A DNA stretch of 39,109 nt from Deltaproteobacteria bacterium (GTDB taxonomy: Bacteria; Desulfobacterota; Desulfarculia; Adiutricales; JAFDHD01): positions 1 through 39,109 of the forward strand of contig JAFDHD010000015.1 of assembly GCA_019308995.1 (NCBI GenBank). Reading direction: 5' to 3'. Below the pieces are notes generated by a model, which searched no databases, was not told where the DNA came from, and saw only the letters and a list, made by a program, of their open reading frames with translations. How positions within the stretch are numbered: the first letter of the stretch is position 1; each line of letters begins with the position of its first letter. The translations under genes were made by a program, and so were the position numbers. Below are positions 1 to 8,724 of this stretch, piece by piece.

Positions 1-1229
1 TCACCCATCATGGCAAGGTAACCAACACCTTTACCGATCAAAATCTGGACTACCTGAAAGGGACATGGGGTATCGGACACGTGAGCCTTAAAGAGCGCCA
101 GCCGGTCAGGTATCAGTCAAGCCTGGGGGATGTCGCTCTGGCGTTTAGCGGCAATATCATCAATTCTAACGAGCTGATGCAGGAGATGATGAAAAAAGGC
201 AGAACCTTCCAGGAAGGTTATGACATCGAAATCATTTCCAAGTTTATTTTTGAAGTGGGGGATCCTGTGGAAGGCATTTCCACCCTTGCTCATAAAATAA
301 AAGGGGCTTACACCCTGGTGGTCCTGACAAAGGATGGAATCTATGCGGCGCGGGATATTTACGGATTCAGGCCTCTTATTTTAGGTCAAGGTCCGGGAAG
401 GTATATTGTCAGTTCCGAGTCTCGAGCCATCCAAAACCTTGAGCTTGAAGTAGTGCGGGATGTGCGGCCTGGTGAGATCATCCTGATAAACGATCAGGGA
501 TTAACGAGCTGTAAACAGCTTGACTCCCCGCGTCGAGCTCACTGCGCATTTGAATGGGCCTATACTTCAAGTATTGATTCCGTTATGGAAGGCAGGTATG
601 TCCTGGAAGCCCGAAACAACTTGGGCGCCAGATTAGCAGAGCGAGATATGAACGAAGGAGGGATCGAGGCGGATGTGGTCGCGCCGGTACCGATGTCTGG
701 TATCGGTCATGCCCTGGGATATCATATGCAGTCAAAAATTAATTACCAGGAGGTTTTTCTTTATAACCGGTATGCTGATCGAAGTTACACCCTCTCGACC
801 CAGGTGGCCCGTGAAAAGATGGCCAAGCGTAAACTCTCCGTCCTTAACGCCTCCATCAAGAACCAGCGCATTATATTATGTGATGATTCCATTGTCCGAG
901 GCACACAGATCCAGTATAAGGTGCGGGACCTTAAAATGGCGGGGGCTCGTGAGGTGCATGTCCGTGTTGCCTGCCCTCCTCTGATGTATCCCTGTGATTT
1001 CGGTATTTCCACCCGTAGTTATGACGAACTCATCGCCCGGAAATACCTGCGGCGAGGAAATATCACCTCCATGAGACAACTGGATGAACTGGAAAATTGG
1101 GTGGCGAAAGAGATCGAGGCGGATTCAGTTAAATATAACAGCCTCGAAGCCCTTGTGGAGGCTATTGGTATCCCTAAAGAAGACCTCTGCCTCAAGTGTT
1201 GGAATGGTCTGAGTCCTTATGAAGAGTAA
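1..1229 (+). CDS. purF: Amidophosphoribosyltransferase-like protein, 5' end cut by window edge
   Basis: PurF-family enzyme; the family transfers glutamine-derived ammonia to PRPP, the first committed step of purine synthesis. The frame is open from the first complete codon (base 3) to the TAA, giving about 408 visible residues; the GTG at base 81 is internal, because GKVTNTFTDQNLDYLKG just before it matches the PurF N-terminal half. The catalytic N-terminal Cys lies outside the window. The PRPP-binding loop CDDSIVRGTQ, the NRYADRSY segment and IYGFRPLILG are clear. Four cysteines (HCAFE, YPCDFG and a C-terminal CLKC) sit where Bacillus-type PurF binds its Fe-S cluster. The glutaminase part is divergent: after GIGHV the usual RYST/RYPT segment is absent, and AHNGN reads AFSGN. 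It may therefore be a PurF paralogue rather than the housekeeping enzyme. Confidence 0.85.
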   Translation, partial: THHGKVTNTFTDQNLDYLKGTWGIGHVSLKERQPVRYQSSLGDVALAFSGNIINSNELMQEMMKKGRTFQEGYDIEIISKFIFEVGDPVEGISTLAHKIKGAYTLVVLTKDGIYAARDIYGFRPLILGQGPGRYIVSSESRAIQNLELEVVRDVRPGEIILINDQGLTSCKQLDSPRRAHCAFEWAYTSSIDSVMEGRYVLEARNNLGARLAERDMNEGGIEADVVAPVPMSGIGHALGYHMQSKINYQEVFLYNRYADRSYTLSTQVAREKMAKRKLSVLNASIKNQRIILCDDSIVRGTQIQYKVRDLKMAGAREVHVRVACPPLMYPCDFGISTRSYDELIARKYLRRGNITSMRQLDELENWVAKEIEADSVKYNSLEALVEAIGIPKEDLCLKCWNGLSPYEE

Positions 1230-1551
1230 ATATAAAGGTCATAGTCAAGAGCATGAGAATAACTTCAGAACTGAAAGCGAGCCGCTCGCTACGTGTCACA
1301 TTTTTACCTCTTTCTTGTGGCTTACCTAATGTAATGAAAAAAGCATGATGCACATCAGGCCGTCTATATTAATAATAACCAAATTCTTTCCATTCATGTG
1401 GCCAGCGACAGAGACAAGTGTTTGAAAAAATCATTAAAGGTTTAATTATCTGCCTTCCAGGGAGTGATTAATTTTGTTGCCACCAGGATAGATTCTGGTA
1501 AGGTATCATTGCTGCTCGCAGCAGGTGCGGCGACCTGAATCAAATTAACAT
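1230..1551. other. Intergenic region, 322 bp, no gene seen
   Basis: No reading frame with a ribosome binding site or recognisable product was found on either strand. It holds a short hairpin just after purF (1276-1290) and, before the next gene, two small inverted repeats (TGCTGC/GCAGCA at 1510-1523 and AGGT/ACCT at 1523-1536). No convincing promoter could be assigned. Confidence 0.5.
1276..1305 (+). terminator. Possible weak terminator after purF
   Basis: A perfect 6-bp stem AGCGAG/CTCGCT with a 3-base loop (1276-1290) starts 46 bases after the purF stop. A run of five T follows only after ten more bases (1301-1305), so termination is uncertain. Confidence 0.3.
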
Positions 1552-2361
1552 ATGCGTCTTGAAATGATTGATCTTTCTAAAATTGATTATTCAGAATTGG
1601 ATGTCCCTCAAGTTCTCTCGATCTTGTTTTATCCCAGACCCGAGTTTGGATCAGGCGCGGCAGATAATGCCATTGACCTGCTGATTCCAGTGGATGAAGA
1701 AGTCCTGGTTGGGGCCAGGGTTCACGCCATAGACAAACAGGCTCCCAATATCCTGTTTTTTCATGGAAACGGCGAGATTGTCGCAGATTATGAGGACATG
1801 GGGGCTCTTTACAACAAGCTCAGGATAAATTTTCTGCCCGTGGATTACAGAGGATACGGGCGTTCAACAGGCAGCCCCACCATTACCGGCATGATGAGAG
1901 ACTGTCATGTCATCCTTCACTTCCTAAAAGATTGGCTGAAAGAAGAAGGCTATACCGGACCTTTGATCGTAATGGGAAGGTCGCTTGGAAGCGCATCTGC
2001 CATCGAGCTGGCATTCCATTATCAGGAACTCATTGACGGCCTCATTGTGGAAAGCGGGTTTGCTTCTATGGAACCCCTTTTTAATTTACTCAGCACCAGT
2101 GCAACCGTTTCAGATATCAAAAGAAAGGGCTTAAGCAACCTTGATAAAATCGCCTCTTTTGATAAACCAACCCTGGTGATCCATGCGGAATACGACCACA
2201 TTATACCGTTCTCAAACGGAGAGGCCCTTTATAAAGCTTGCGGGGCTGGGGACAAGCATTTTCTTAAGATTCCTGGAGCCAACCATAATGACATCTTTTT
2301 TCACGGCATGTCAGAATACCTGGAAGCCGTGACAGCGCTGGTTCAAAAAGTCAAAAAATAA
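1552..2361 (+). CDS. Alpha/beta hydrolase (BEM46/ABHD13-like)
   Basis: A 269-residue single-domain alpha/beta hydrolase, presumably a cytoplasmic serine esterase, thioesterase or peptidase. Visible: oxyanion-hole strand ILFFHGNGE (67-75), the DYRGYGRSTG segment (98-107) typical of COG1073 proteins, nucleophile elbow GRSLGS with Ser144, acid Asp215 in EYDHIIP and His245 in GANHND, so the triad is complete. No signal peptide. Two in-frame ATGs (1552, 1564) are possible starts and neither has a strong Shine-Dalgarno. A crotonase gene follows 24 bases downstream, so the two are probably co-transcribed, which hints at acyl-CoA or ester turnover. Substrate cannot be read from sequence. Confidence 0.85.
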   Translation: MRLEMIDLSKIDYSELDVPQVLSILFYPRPEFGSGAADNAIDLLIPVDEEVLVGARVHAIDKQAPNILFFHGNGEIVADYEDMGALYNKLRINFLPVDYRGYGRSTGSPTITGMMRDCHVILHFLKDWLKEEGYTGPLIVMGRSLGSASAIELAFHYQELIDGLIVESGFASMEPLFNLLSTSATVSDIKRKGLSNLDKIASFDKPTLVIHAEYDHIIPFSNGEALYKACGAGDKHFLKIPGANHNDIFFHGMSEYLEAVTALVQKVKK

Positions 2362-2385
2362 AAAAATCTTCAATAGGTGAAGGTA

Positions 2386-3129
2386 ATGGCTGGCAGGACA
2401 GTTCTCTATGAGAAAAAAGGAAAGATCGCCTATATCACGTTAAACCGCCCCAGGAAACTGAATGCCTTTAACACCGCCATGTCAAACGGCCTGGTCAACG
2501 CCTGGAAGCAATTCGCCCGGGACGATGACGCCTGGGTCGCCATCCTCACCGGCGCTGGAAATAGAGCCTTTTGTGCCGGGGTGGACTTGAGAGAACCCGG
2601 GCCGACCATGCCGGCAGTGCCTGGTATCGGGATTGAGATCTGGAAGCCCATCATTGCCGCCGTCCAAGGGCACTGTCTCGGGATAGGGCTCGTGTTTGCC
2701 ATGCAGTGCGATCTTCGCCTTGCCGCTTCTGACGCGCAGTTTGGATACCCTGAGGCGTTAGTTGGTGTGAGCGGGGGAGTCGGCGCAGGCTTGATAAGGC
2801 ATTTACCATCGGCCCTAGCCATGCAGCTGCTTTTTACGGCCGAGCCAATCAGCGCGCAGAGGGCCTATGAAGTCGGTTTCGTGAACAAGGTGGTCCCTCC
2901 TGATGAATTGATGTCAGAAGCGACCGAACTGGCGCAAAAGATCGCCGGAAATGCTCCCCTGGTGATAAGAGCTCTCAAGGAGCTAGCCTTCAGAGATAGC
3001 CATCCCACGCTGCGCGAGGCGCACGGGATGGCCGAACGCATCATGGGGCGCCTCCGAAGCAGTGAGGACGGAAAGGAAGGCCCGAGGGCGTTTATAGAGA
3101 AAAGAAAGCCCAGGTTCAAAGGAAAGTAA
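2386..3129 (+). CDS. Enoyl-CoA hydratase/isomerase family protein (crotonase fold)
   Basis: A 247-residue crotonase-superfamily protein. The family binds acyl-CoA and stabilises an enolate in an oxyanion hole. Visible: ITLNRPRKLNAFN near the N-terminus, AFCAGVDL (61-68) and GHCLGIGLVFAMQCD (95-109) forming the oxyanion hole, FGYPEA with Glu123, and the usual C-terminal SSEDGKEGPRAFIEKRKPRF. The first catalytic Glu of enoyl-CoA hydratase (rat E144, in GGGCELA) is Val103 here, while the second (E164) is kept as Glu123. Hydration of a simple enoyl-CoA is thus doubtful; isomerase, hydrolase or other crotonase chemistry is possible. The ATG at 2386 was chosen over the in-frame GTG at 2377 because AGGTG (2375-2379) is correctly spaced for it. 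It follows the alpha/beta hydrolase closely. Confidence 0.88.
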   Translation: MAGRTVLYEKKGKIAYITLNRPRKLNAFNTAMSNGLVNAWKQFARDDDAWVAILTGAGNRAFCAGVDLREPGPTMPAVPGIGIEIWKPIIAAVQGHCLGIGLVFAMQCDLRLAASDAQFGYPEALVGVSGGVGAGLIRHLPSALAMQLLFTAEPISAQRAYEVGFVNKVVPPDELMSEATELAQKIAGNAPLVIRALKELAFRDSHPTLREAHGMAERIMGRLRSSEDGKEGPRAFIEKRKPRFKGK

Positions 3130-3389
3130 CGTTTTCAGCTGATGCGGACCTTCTTTGTTTTCACAGCGCTCAAAGCGCATTACACCTCTTTGATTGAAAG
3201 TGAAAAAACTTGAGGCCTAGGAATCCTGAATCACTAAAGACCAGATCATTAAGTCCGGGTTGTCATCCTGATAAAAAAGAGTAAAATGTTCATGTGCTGC
3301 ACCCTTGAGCACGTCTGATGCGTTTATGAACCGACCCCGCAATCAGGCAACCGATACGTCGATTTAATTTTTAAGGGGAATCTTCAGTC

Positions 3390-4142
3390 GTGGAAAGCCA
3401 CTGGGATTTAAGCAAGGAACTGGGCAAGGGGCCGCTTCCTGAAACCATCATGTCCCCTCTAGATGGGGCTGAGATGGTCCTGATACCCGGGGGCCCATTC
3501 ACCATGGGCATCACTGAAGATGAACTTCGTCAGATCTACCTGTTGGATCAGAGACAGACCGTTGTGTTTGCCACTGAGGTGCCCGCCCGCGCCGTGCAGG
3601 TTGAGTCTTTCTATATTGACCGGTATCCGGTGACCAACTACCAGTACCGCAAATTCGTCGAAGAGACGGGACATAGAGAGCCTTTACTCTGGAGGGAGCC
3701 CATGTGGAGCCAGCCCATGCAGCCTGTTGTTTTTGTGGGCTGGGACGACGCCCGGGCTTACGCCGGGTGGGCTGGAAAATCTCTCCCCACCGAAGCGCAA
3801 TGGGAAAAGGCCGGGCGCGGAACCGACGGCCGGTGGTGGACATGGGGCGATGAATTTCTCCCCGGAAGATGCAATTCCAGGGAATACGGTCTTGACCGCA
3901 CCTCGGAAATCGGCCTCTTCGACCAGGGGATGAGCCCGTATGGGTGCTACGATATGTGTGGCAACGTCTGGGAGATGTGCGAGGGCCGATGGCAAGGGGA
4001 GCTCCTGCCCATGCGCGGCGGATGCTTCCTGGGCACAGCCACATTTGTCCGGATCACTTGTCGCTGGACCCCGGAAGACACCATCAACGGCGCTCACTGG
4101 CTTGGGTTCCGCTGTATAAAAGAAGTCCACACTGCCAGATAA
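3390..4142 (+). CDS. SUMF1-domain (formylglycine-generating enzyme-like) protein without the copper cysteines
   Basis: A 250-residue C-type-lectin-fold SUMF1 domain (PF03781). Visible signatures: VLIPGGPFTMG (30-40), FYIDRYPVTNYQYRKFVEETGH (74-95, shown by key residues), SLPTEAQWEKAGRG (131-144), GNVWEM (191-196) and a C-terminal GFRC. True formylglycine-generating enzymes carry two copper-binding Cys in a GGS-[FY]-x-C-H-x3-C segment; here the segment reads MRGGCFLGTATFV, so both are missing. It is therefore unlikely to activate sulfatases, and no sulfatase gene is in the window. Related domains serve in EgtB-like sulfoxide synthases, PvdO and ligand-binding proteins. GTG start with AAGGGGA ten bases upstream. 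Isolated gene, function unknown. Confidence 0.82.
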   Translation: MESHWDLSKELGKGPLPETIMSPLDGAEMVLIPGGPFTMGITEDELRQIYLLDQRQTVVFATEVPARAVQVESFYIDRYPVTNYQYRKFVEETGHREPLLWREPMWSQPMQPVVFVGWDDARAYAGWAGKSLPTEAQWEKAGRGTDGRWWTWGDEFLPGRCNSREYGLDRTSEIGLFDQGMSPYGCYDMCGNVWEMCEGRWQGELLPMRGGCFLGTATFVRITCRWTPEDTINGAHWLGFRCIKEVHTAR

Positions 4143-4210
4143 TGATCAGACCCTTCCAAAATTTCATCTAACAGGCTGTTTAAAAACCATTAAAACCCTA
4201 ATTAAAAGGC

Positions 4211-4250
4211 AAGAACGCCCGCGGCAGGGTGAAATCCTGGGCGCTTTTTT
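4211..4250 (+). terminator. Rho-independent terminator after the SUMF1 gene
   Basis: CGCCC (4216-4220) pairs with GGGCG (4239-4243), extended by AGG/CCT (4226-4228 with 4236-4238) across a five-base bulge; the right arm is followed by C and six T (4245-4250). Confidence 0.5.
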
Positions 4251-4360
4251 AATGCGAAACAGGGTTTAGGTTGAGCTTTTGATTTCCTTTTGATATTGTC
4301 AACCCTCAAAAACTCAACATCCAGAAAGAAAAGGCCATTAAAAAATCAAACTTCTCCTTT

Positions 4361-5527
4361 ATGTTTTCAGGGCTGCTGCCTCTTTTCGTGCTGGCTCACT
4401 TTGGGCACCACCTGCTGACCGCCTTGCCCGTCCCTCTTTTGCCAATGATCCGGACCGACTTCGGCCTCGATTACACCCAGTCCGGACTCCTGATCTCGGC
4501 CTTCAGTCTGTCTTATGGCTTTGGCCAGCTGCCAGCAGGATGGCTTGCTGACCGCATTGGACGCCGCCTTCTCATCACGATAGGCAACTGCGGCGTGGCC
4601 ATGGCCGGCCTTTTAATCGGCCTTTCGCCCACCTACTTCATACTTCTTCTCTGCCTCATGCTCATGGGCGTCATGGGCGGCGCCTACCATCCATCGGCCC
4701 CGCCCCTGATTTCGGCCTCGGTAAAACCTGAAAACCAGGGCCGAGCCCTGGGGCTGCATATTGTCGGAGGCAGCGCCAGCTACTTTCTGGCCCCGCTTAT
4801 TGGGGTCGCCATAGCCGTGGCCTGGGGATGGCGCGGCTCGTTTATCGTCCTGGCGGTCCCGGCCGTTATCTTTGGGATCGTCTTCTATGTCCTACTGGGC
4901 CGATTGACGAACGGTGAAGTGAAAAAAGATAAAATAACCATTACTCCGACCGAAGCGCCATCTCAACCTGGTCGTTTGCGCGGTCTGGTGGTGGTAATGG
5001 TCCTGAGCACCGGAATTTCAGCGATCCTTGTCTCTGCCATATCCTTCCTACCGCTCTTCATCGTAGATCAGTTCGGGGTTAGCGAGAGAATCGCGGCCGC
5101 GTTTCTGGCCGTTATTTATTCCGCCGGGCGCTGGTCAGCGCCGGTAGGCGGCTATCTCTCTGACCGTTTAGGCAAGATACCGGTGCTCCTGACGGTTTGT
5201 TTTGCCGCCGGTCCTATCATCTGCCTGCTCAATCTGCTGCCTTACGGGCTTGGAACTGTGGCTCTACTGGTTGTTTTAGGAACATGTTTGTCTATGCGCA
5301 TGCCAGTGACTGAAGCCTATATTGTCAGTCATACCTCGGACCTTAACCGTTCGACGATATTCGGTGTCTATTATTTCAGCGCCATGGAAGGCGGCGGCGT
5401 CCTGACGCCGGTCATGGGCTACCTCATTGATCATCTCGGGTTTACCTCCAGCTTCACCATGGCCGGTGGAGCCATAATTGGAATAACCCTGGTCTGTTCC
5501 CTGCTTTTGTGGGGCGGCCGGAAATAA
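4361..5527 (+). CDS. MFS transporter
   Basis: A 388-residue major facilitator superfamily permease with about 12 hydrophobic segments, in the inner membrane. The motif-A loop GWLADRIGRR lies between helices 2 and 3 and its echo GYLSDRLGK in the second half; a basic/polar central loop (about residues 185-208) separates the halves. HLLTALPVPLLPMIRTDFGL near the N-terminus resembles fosmidomycin-resistance-type and related drug or metabolite exporters. No biosynthetic partner is adjacent; the next gene is convergent. No clear Shine-Dalgarno precedes the ATG and the frame is open a little further upstream, so the start may be slightly earlier. Substrate unknown. Confidence 0.88.
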   Translation: MFSGLLPLFVLAHFGHHLLTALPVPLLPMIRTDFGLDYTQSGLLISAFSLSYGFGQLPAGWLADRIGRRLLITIGNCGVAMAGLLIGLSPTYFILLLCLMLMGVMGGAYHPSAPPLISASVKPENQGRALGLHIVGGSASYFLAPLIGVAIAVAWGWRGSFIVLAVPAVIFGIVFYVLLGRLTNGEVKKDKITITPTEAPSQPGRLRGLVVVMVLSTGISAILVSAISFLPLFIVDQFGVSERIAAAFLAVIYSAGRWSAPVGGYLSDRLGKIPVLLTVCFAAGPIICLLNLLPYGLGTVALLVVLGTCLSMRMPVTEAYIVSHTSDLNRSTIFGVYYFSAMEGGGVLTPVMGYLIDHLGFTSSFTMAGGAIIGITLVCSLLLWGGRK

Positions 5528-5584
5528 TCATTTCCTTAAAAACAAAACCGCTGTTTGACGTAAGCTTTCCTTGACCGGAACGGC

Positions 5585-6100
5585 TTAAACTTCAGCCTTG
5601 GCGGGTGCGACCTTCTTCCTCCAGGGCTTTAAAACCGAGATGAAGGCCGCAAAGATCAAGGTGAGGACCTGTGCCAAACCAAACCACATATTCATGGTTT
5701 TATTGTGAAGGTACATCGGATCAGAGAGAGCCTCCAGTCCCAGGGACTCGGAAATGGGAAGACAGGCGTTCAGCCAGGGGCCAAGCCAGAACGTTCCAAA
5801 TATGATCCCACCAATATTGATGACCCATTTGACTGTGATCCAATTATGCTTGAAAAAGCCCCAATGTGTGAAAATGGCAAATAAAAGTCCGGTAATGAGG
5901 CTGCCCATAGCCGCAGGAATAATAACAAAATCGTCAATGAATTTCATGGAGCGGTTAATGCCGTAAAGTTCTTTCCCGTCGGTGGCGCTAAGCCCTATAT
6001 TCATGAGAGCAAGGCAAACTCCTGCGCCAATCCAGGCGCAGGCGAAAAAAATGTGAAATCCCTTCAGCCACTGTCTTCCTTTTAAACCAAATTTTTTCAT
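5585..6100 (-). CDS. Small four-helix membrane protein (DUF2269-like)
   Basis: A 171-residue integral membrane protein with four predicted helices (about residues 13-33, 52-75, 82-105 and 138-158) and a basic C-terminus rich in Lys and Ala. GFHIFFACAWIGAG near the N-terminus, with a His and Trp-Gly in helix 1, resembles DUF2269-type membrane proteins, some of which are suspected to bind haem or quinone; that role is inference. The ATG at 6100 is preferred over a TTG at 6106 because AGGAGA stands six to seven bases upstream. It is divergent from the hydrolase at 6297 and convergent with the MFS gene. Confidence 0.7.
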   Translation of the reverse strand: MKKFGLKGRQWLKGFHIFFACAWIGAGVCLALMNIGLSATDGKELYGINRSMKFIDDFVIIPAAMGSLITGLLFAIFTHWGFFKHNWITVKWVINIGGIIFGTFWLGPWLNACLPISESLGLEALSDPMYLHNKTMNMWFGLAQVLTLIFAAFISVLKPWRKKVAPAKAEV

Positions 6101-6296
6101 GACCAATCTCCTAACATATCTAACGGAATTCTTTCATCATCTGCTTCAGGCCCCAGCCTTTTATACTTGATAAGTTCGGAGCCGTCCAGGCTTTAAAGTC
6201 GGGTTTTCATTCTTGACTTTTTCAAAGTTAAATAGTTACTTGAGGTCAAGAGACACGGGGTCATATAAGCCTGAATAAAACCTGGAGGGATTGATC

Positions 6297-7184
6297 ATGC
6301 CGAACGTAACCGCCAATGGTATCCAGATCGAGTACGACACCTTTGGGGACCGCTCCTCACCGCCGCTGCTCCTGATTATGGGTCTTGGGGCCCAGATGAT
6401 CCTCTGGGACGAGGAGTTCTGCGACCAGCTTGCCAGCCAAGGCCTATACGTCATCCGGTTTGACAATCGGGACATCGGACTCTCGACCAAATTCGATGAG
6501 GCGGGCGTCCCCAACGTCATGGAAATGATGGCCGCCGCGCAGCGGGGCGAGGAAGTTAAAGCGCCCTACACGGTTGACGACATGGCCGACGATGCGGTTG
6601 GACTGCTCGACAGTTTAGACATTGACAAGGCCCACATCTGCGGCGCGTCCATGGGCGGTATGATTGCGCAGACCGTTGCCAGCCGCCATCCATCATGCGT
6701 CTTGAGCCTCATCTCCATCATGTCCACCACCGGCGATCCCGCGCTGCCGCAGGCCAAGCCCGAGGCCATGGAAGTTCTACTCACGCCTGTGCCTGAAAAA
6801 CGTGAAGCTTACATCGAGCACAGTCTAAAGGCCTCCCGAACCATCGGCAGTCCTGGCTTCCCCTTTGACGAAAAGCGAGTCCGCGAGAGAACGGCGCGGG
6901 GTTTTGACCGCAGTTTCCACCCCCAAGGCGTGGCGCGCCAGCTCGCGGCCGTTATCGCGCATGGCAGCCGAAAACCCGCCCTGGCCAAGGTAACCACCCC
7001 TACCCTCGTCATCCACGGCGCTGACGACCCCCTCGTGCCTGTGGAAGGAGGCCGAGACACGGCCAGCGCCATCCCAGAGGCGGAACTGCTTATCATTGAA
7101 GGCATGGGGCATGACCTTCCGATTGGGGCCTGGCCGCGCATCGTGGATGCAATCGCAAGGAACACGCGCCGGGCGCAGGTTTGA
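6297..7184 (+). CDS. Alpha/beta hydrolase (aclacinomycin methylesterase RdmC/TAP-like)
   Basis: A 295-residue alpha/beta hydrolase. Visible: LLLIMGLGAQMILWDE (24-39) with the oxyanion-hole turn, FDNRDIGLST (55-64), nucleophile elbow GASMGG with Ser118, acid near Asp244 in HGADDPLVP and His272 in GMGHDLP. The MGLG and FDNRDIGLS motifs are typical of the RdmC-like esterase group. GGAGGGA (6284-6290) lies six bases before ATG 6297, which decides the start over TTG 6291. It stands alone, convergent with the racemase gene. Substrate unknown; a hydrolytic role on esters or thioesters fits its setting. Confidence 0.88.
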   Translation: MPNVTANGIQIEYDTFGDRSSPPLLLIMGLGAQMILWDEEFCDQLASQGLYVIRFDNRDIGLSTKFDEAGVPNVMEMMAAAQRGEEVKAPYTVDDMADDAVGLLDSLDIDKAHICGASMGGMIAQTVASRHPSCVLSLISIMSTTGDPALPQAKPEAMEVLLTPVPEKREAYIEHSLKASRTIGSPGFPFDEKRVRERTARGFDRSFHPQGVARQLAAVIAHGSRKPALAKVTTPTLVIHGADDPLVPVEGGRDTASAIPEAELLIIEGMGHDLPIGAWPRIVDAIARNTRRAQV

Positions 7185-7294
7185 GTTGAATCAGGTTGAA
7201 AAACAGGAACCGGCCGAACACCGGGAATGTGGGATGCATTTGCTAATGTAATAGGGAGACATCTCAAGGGCGGGTCTTTCCCCGCTCATTTCAT

Positions 7295-8428
7295 TCAGAT
7301 AGCGCCTGCCTTCTTAAGCGATTTGATTTTTTCTGAGGAAAAGCCCCAGCCTCTGAGGGCGGATTCGGTATGCTCGCCAGGCGCCGGCGGCGGCCCCTGA
7401 ATCTCGGGCTTGGTCCGGCTGAAACGCGGCGCTGGCGCGGGTTGCGGTACGCCGTCAACCTCGACAAACGTTCCACGGGCCATGTGGTGGTGGTATTTAG
7501 GCGCTTCTTCCATGGAGAGCACCGGCGCGAAGCAAACGTCAGTGCCTTCCATAATCTCGCACCATTGATCCCGCGTCTTGGTTTTGAAGACAGCCGTTAT
7601 CTTCTCCTTAAATTTCGACCACTTTATCTGGTTCATCTGTTCCTGGAAGTCCGGATCGTCAATACCGGCGTGCTTAAGCAAAAGCGCATAAAATTGCGGC
7701 TCAAGAGAGCCCACAGCCACCCACCTGCCATCCGCCGTCTCATAAGCGTCGTAAAAATGGGAGCCGCTGTCCAGGAAGTTTTTCCCGCGCTGATCGGTCC
7801 ACGCCCCGCCAGCCCTGAGCCCGTAAAACATGGCCATGAGCGCCGCGGAGCCGTCCACCATGGCCGCGTCCACGACCTGGCCCTGGCCGGACACCTGAGT
7901 CTCATAAAGCGCACACACGATCCCAAAGGCCAGCAGCATGCCGCCGCCGCCGAAATCGCCGACCAGGTTCAATGGAGGCACCGGTTTCTCGCCGCGCCGC
8001 CCGATAGCATAAAGCGCGCCCGTGGTGGCAATGTAGTTGATATCATGGCCAGCCGCTTGGGAAAGCGGCCCTTCCTGTCCCCAACCGGTCATGCGGCCGT
8101 AAACAAGCCTTGGATTCCGCTTCAGGCAGACATCCGGCCCGAGCCCCAGCCGCTCCATCACACCGGGCCGGAAGCCTTCAAATAAGGCATCCGCTCGCTC
8201 GACCAGGTTAAGGACTGACTCAACCCCTTCGGGCTTCTTCAGATCAATAGCGACCGACCGGCGGCCGCGATTCAAGACCTGGTATTTCATATCCGTCCTG
8301 GCCGTGGGTAGACCTCTACGCTCCACACGAATGATGTCAGCACCCATGTCCGCCAGCATCATGGCGCAGAACGGCCCGGGTCCAATTCCGGCAATTTCAA
8401 TAATTTTCACTCTGTCAAGCGGTCCCAT
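7295..8428 (-). CDS. Alpha-methylacyl-CoA racemase
   Basis: A 377-residue class III CoA-transferase-fold enzyme that matches alpha-methylacyl-CoA racemase closely, including the Mycobacterium tuberculosis enzyme MCR. The family interconverts (2R)- and (2S)-2-methylacyl-CoA, needed to degrade methyl-branched chains such as isoprenoids and steroid side chains. The racemase base pair is present: His128 in GHDINYI and Asp158 in NLVGDFGGG, matching MCR His126 and Asp156. Other signatures are [18 protein letters not shown] (12-29), [10 protein letters not shown] (112-121) and [19 protein letters not shown] stands five bases before the ATG. Convergent with the preceding hydrolase, with no operon partner. 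Confidence 0.93.
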   Translation of the reverse strand: MGPLDRVKIIEIAGIGPGPFCAMMLADMGADIIRVERRGLPTARTDMKYQVLNRGRRSVAIDLKKPEGVESVLNLVERADALFEGFRPGVMERLGLGPDVCLKRNPRLVYGRMTGWGQEGPLSQAAGHDINYIATTGALYAIGRRGEKPVPPLNLVGDFGGGGMLLAFGIVCALYETQVSGQGQVVDAAMVDGSAALMAMFYGLRAGGAWTDQRGKNFLDSGSHFYDAYETADGRWVAVGSLEPQFYALLLKHAGIDDPDFQEQMNQIKWSKFKEKITAVFKTKTRDQWCEIMEGTDVCFAPVLSMEEAPKYHHHMARGTFVEVDGVPQPAPAPRFSRTKPEIQGPPPAPGEHTESALRGWGFSSEKIKSLKKAGAI

Positions 8429-8724
8429 TGATCCCTCCTTGGTTTAACTTCCAATCAGAACAGGCTCTGAAAATTTTACTATAACACGAATTAAAAACTC
8501 GATTACTGTTTTGCAGATTTTTTTGTCGGCAGGCATGTGTAATGAGCGAAATCACCGGGGAAATAAGGACTTATCCCAAAGGCGGACGTGGCAATTACCC
8601 CATAATTTGCTTGACTGTCTTACTACCCGGCAGTAGATTGACCACAAGCTGGCTGAAACTATTAAAGATAACTGAACAGGAAAAGACGTAAGGCGTTTCG
8701 TTCACAGCCGTTAACGATTCTGTT
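8429..8724. other. Intergenic region, 296 bp, between divergent genes
   Basis: Separates the racemase (minus) from wecB (plus). It holds the wecB promoter candidate at 8611-8639 and no credible coding frame. Confidence 0.5.
8611..8639 (+). promoter_or_regulatory. Sigma70-like promoter for wecB
   Basis: TTGACT (8611-8616) and TAGATT (8634-8639) are separated by 17 bases; transcription would begin about 80 bases before the wecB ATG. Confidence 0.45.

Noticed and set aside
81-83. GTG as start of the first gene
   Set aside because: The frame is open to the window edge and the residues before it match PurF, so the gene is truncated by the window.
3390-4142. Genuine formylglycine-generating enzyme
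   Set aside because: Both copper-binding cysteines are missing and no sulfatase is near.
7370-8185. Plus-strand open frame of 271 codons opposite the racemase gene
   Set aside because: The racemase on the other strand has full family motifs and a strong ribosome site; the antisense frame has neither.
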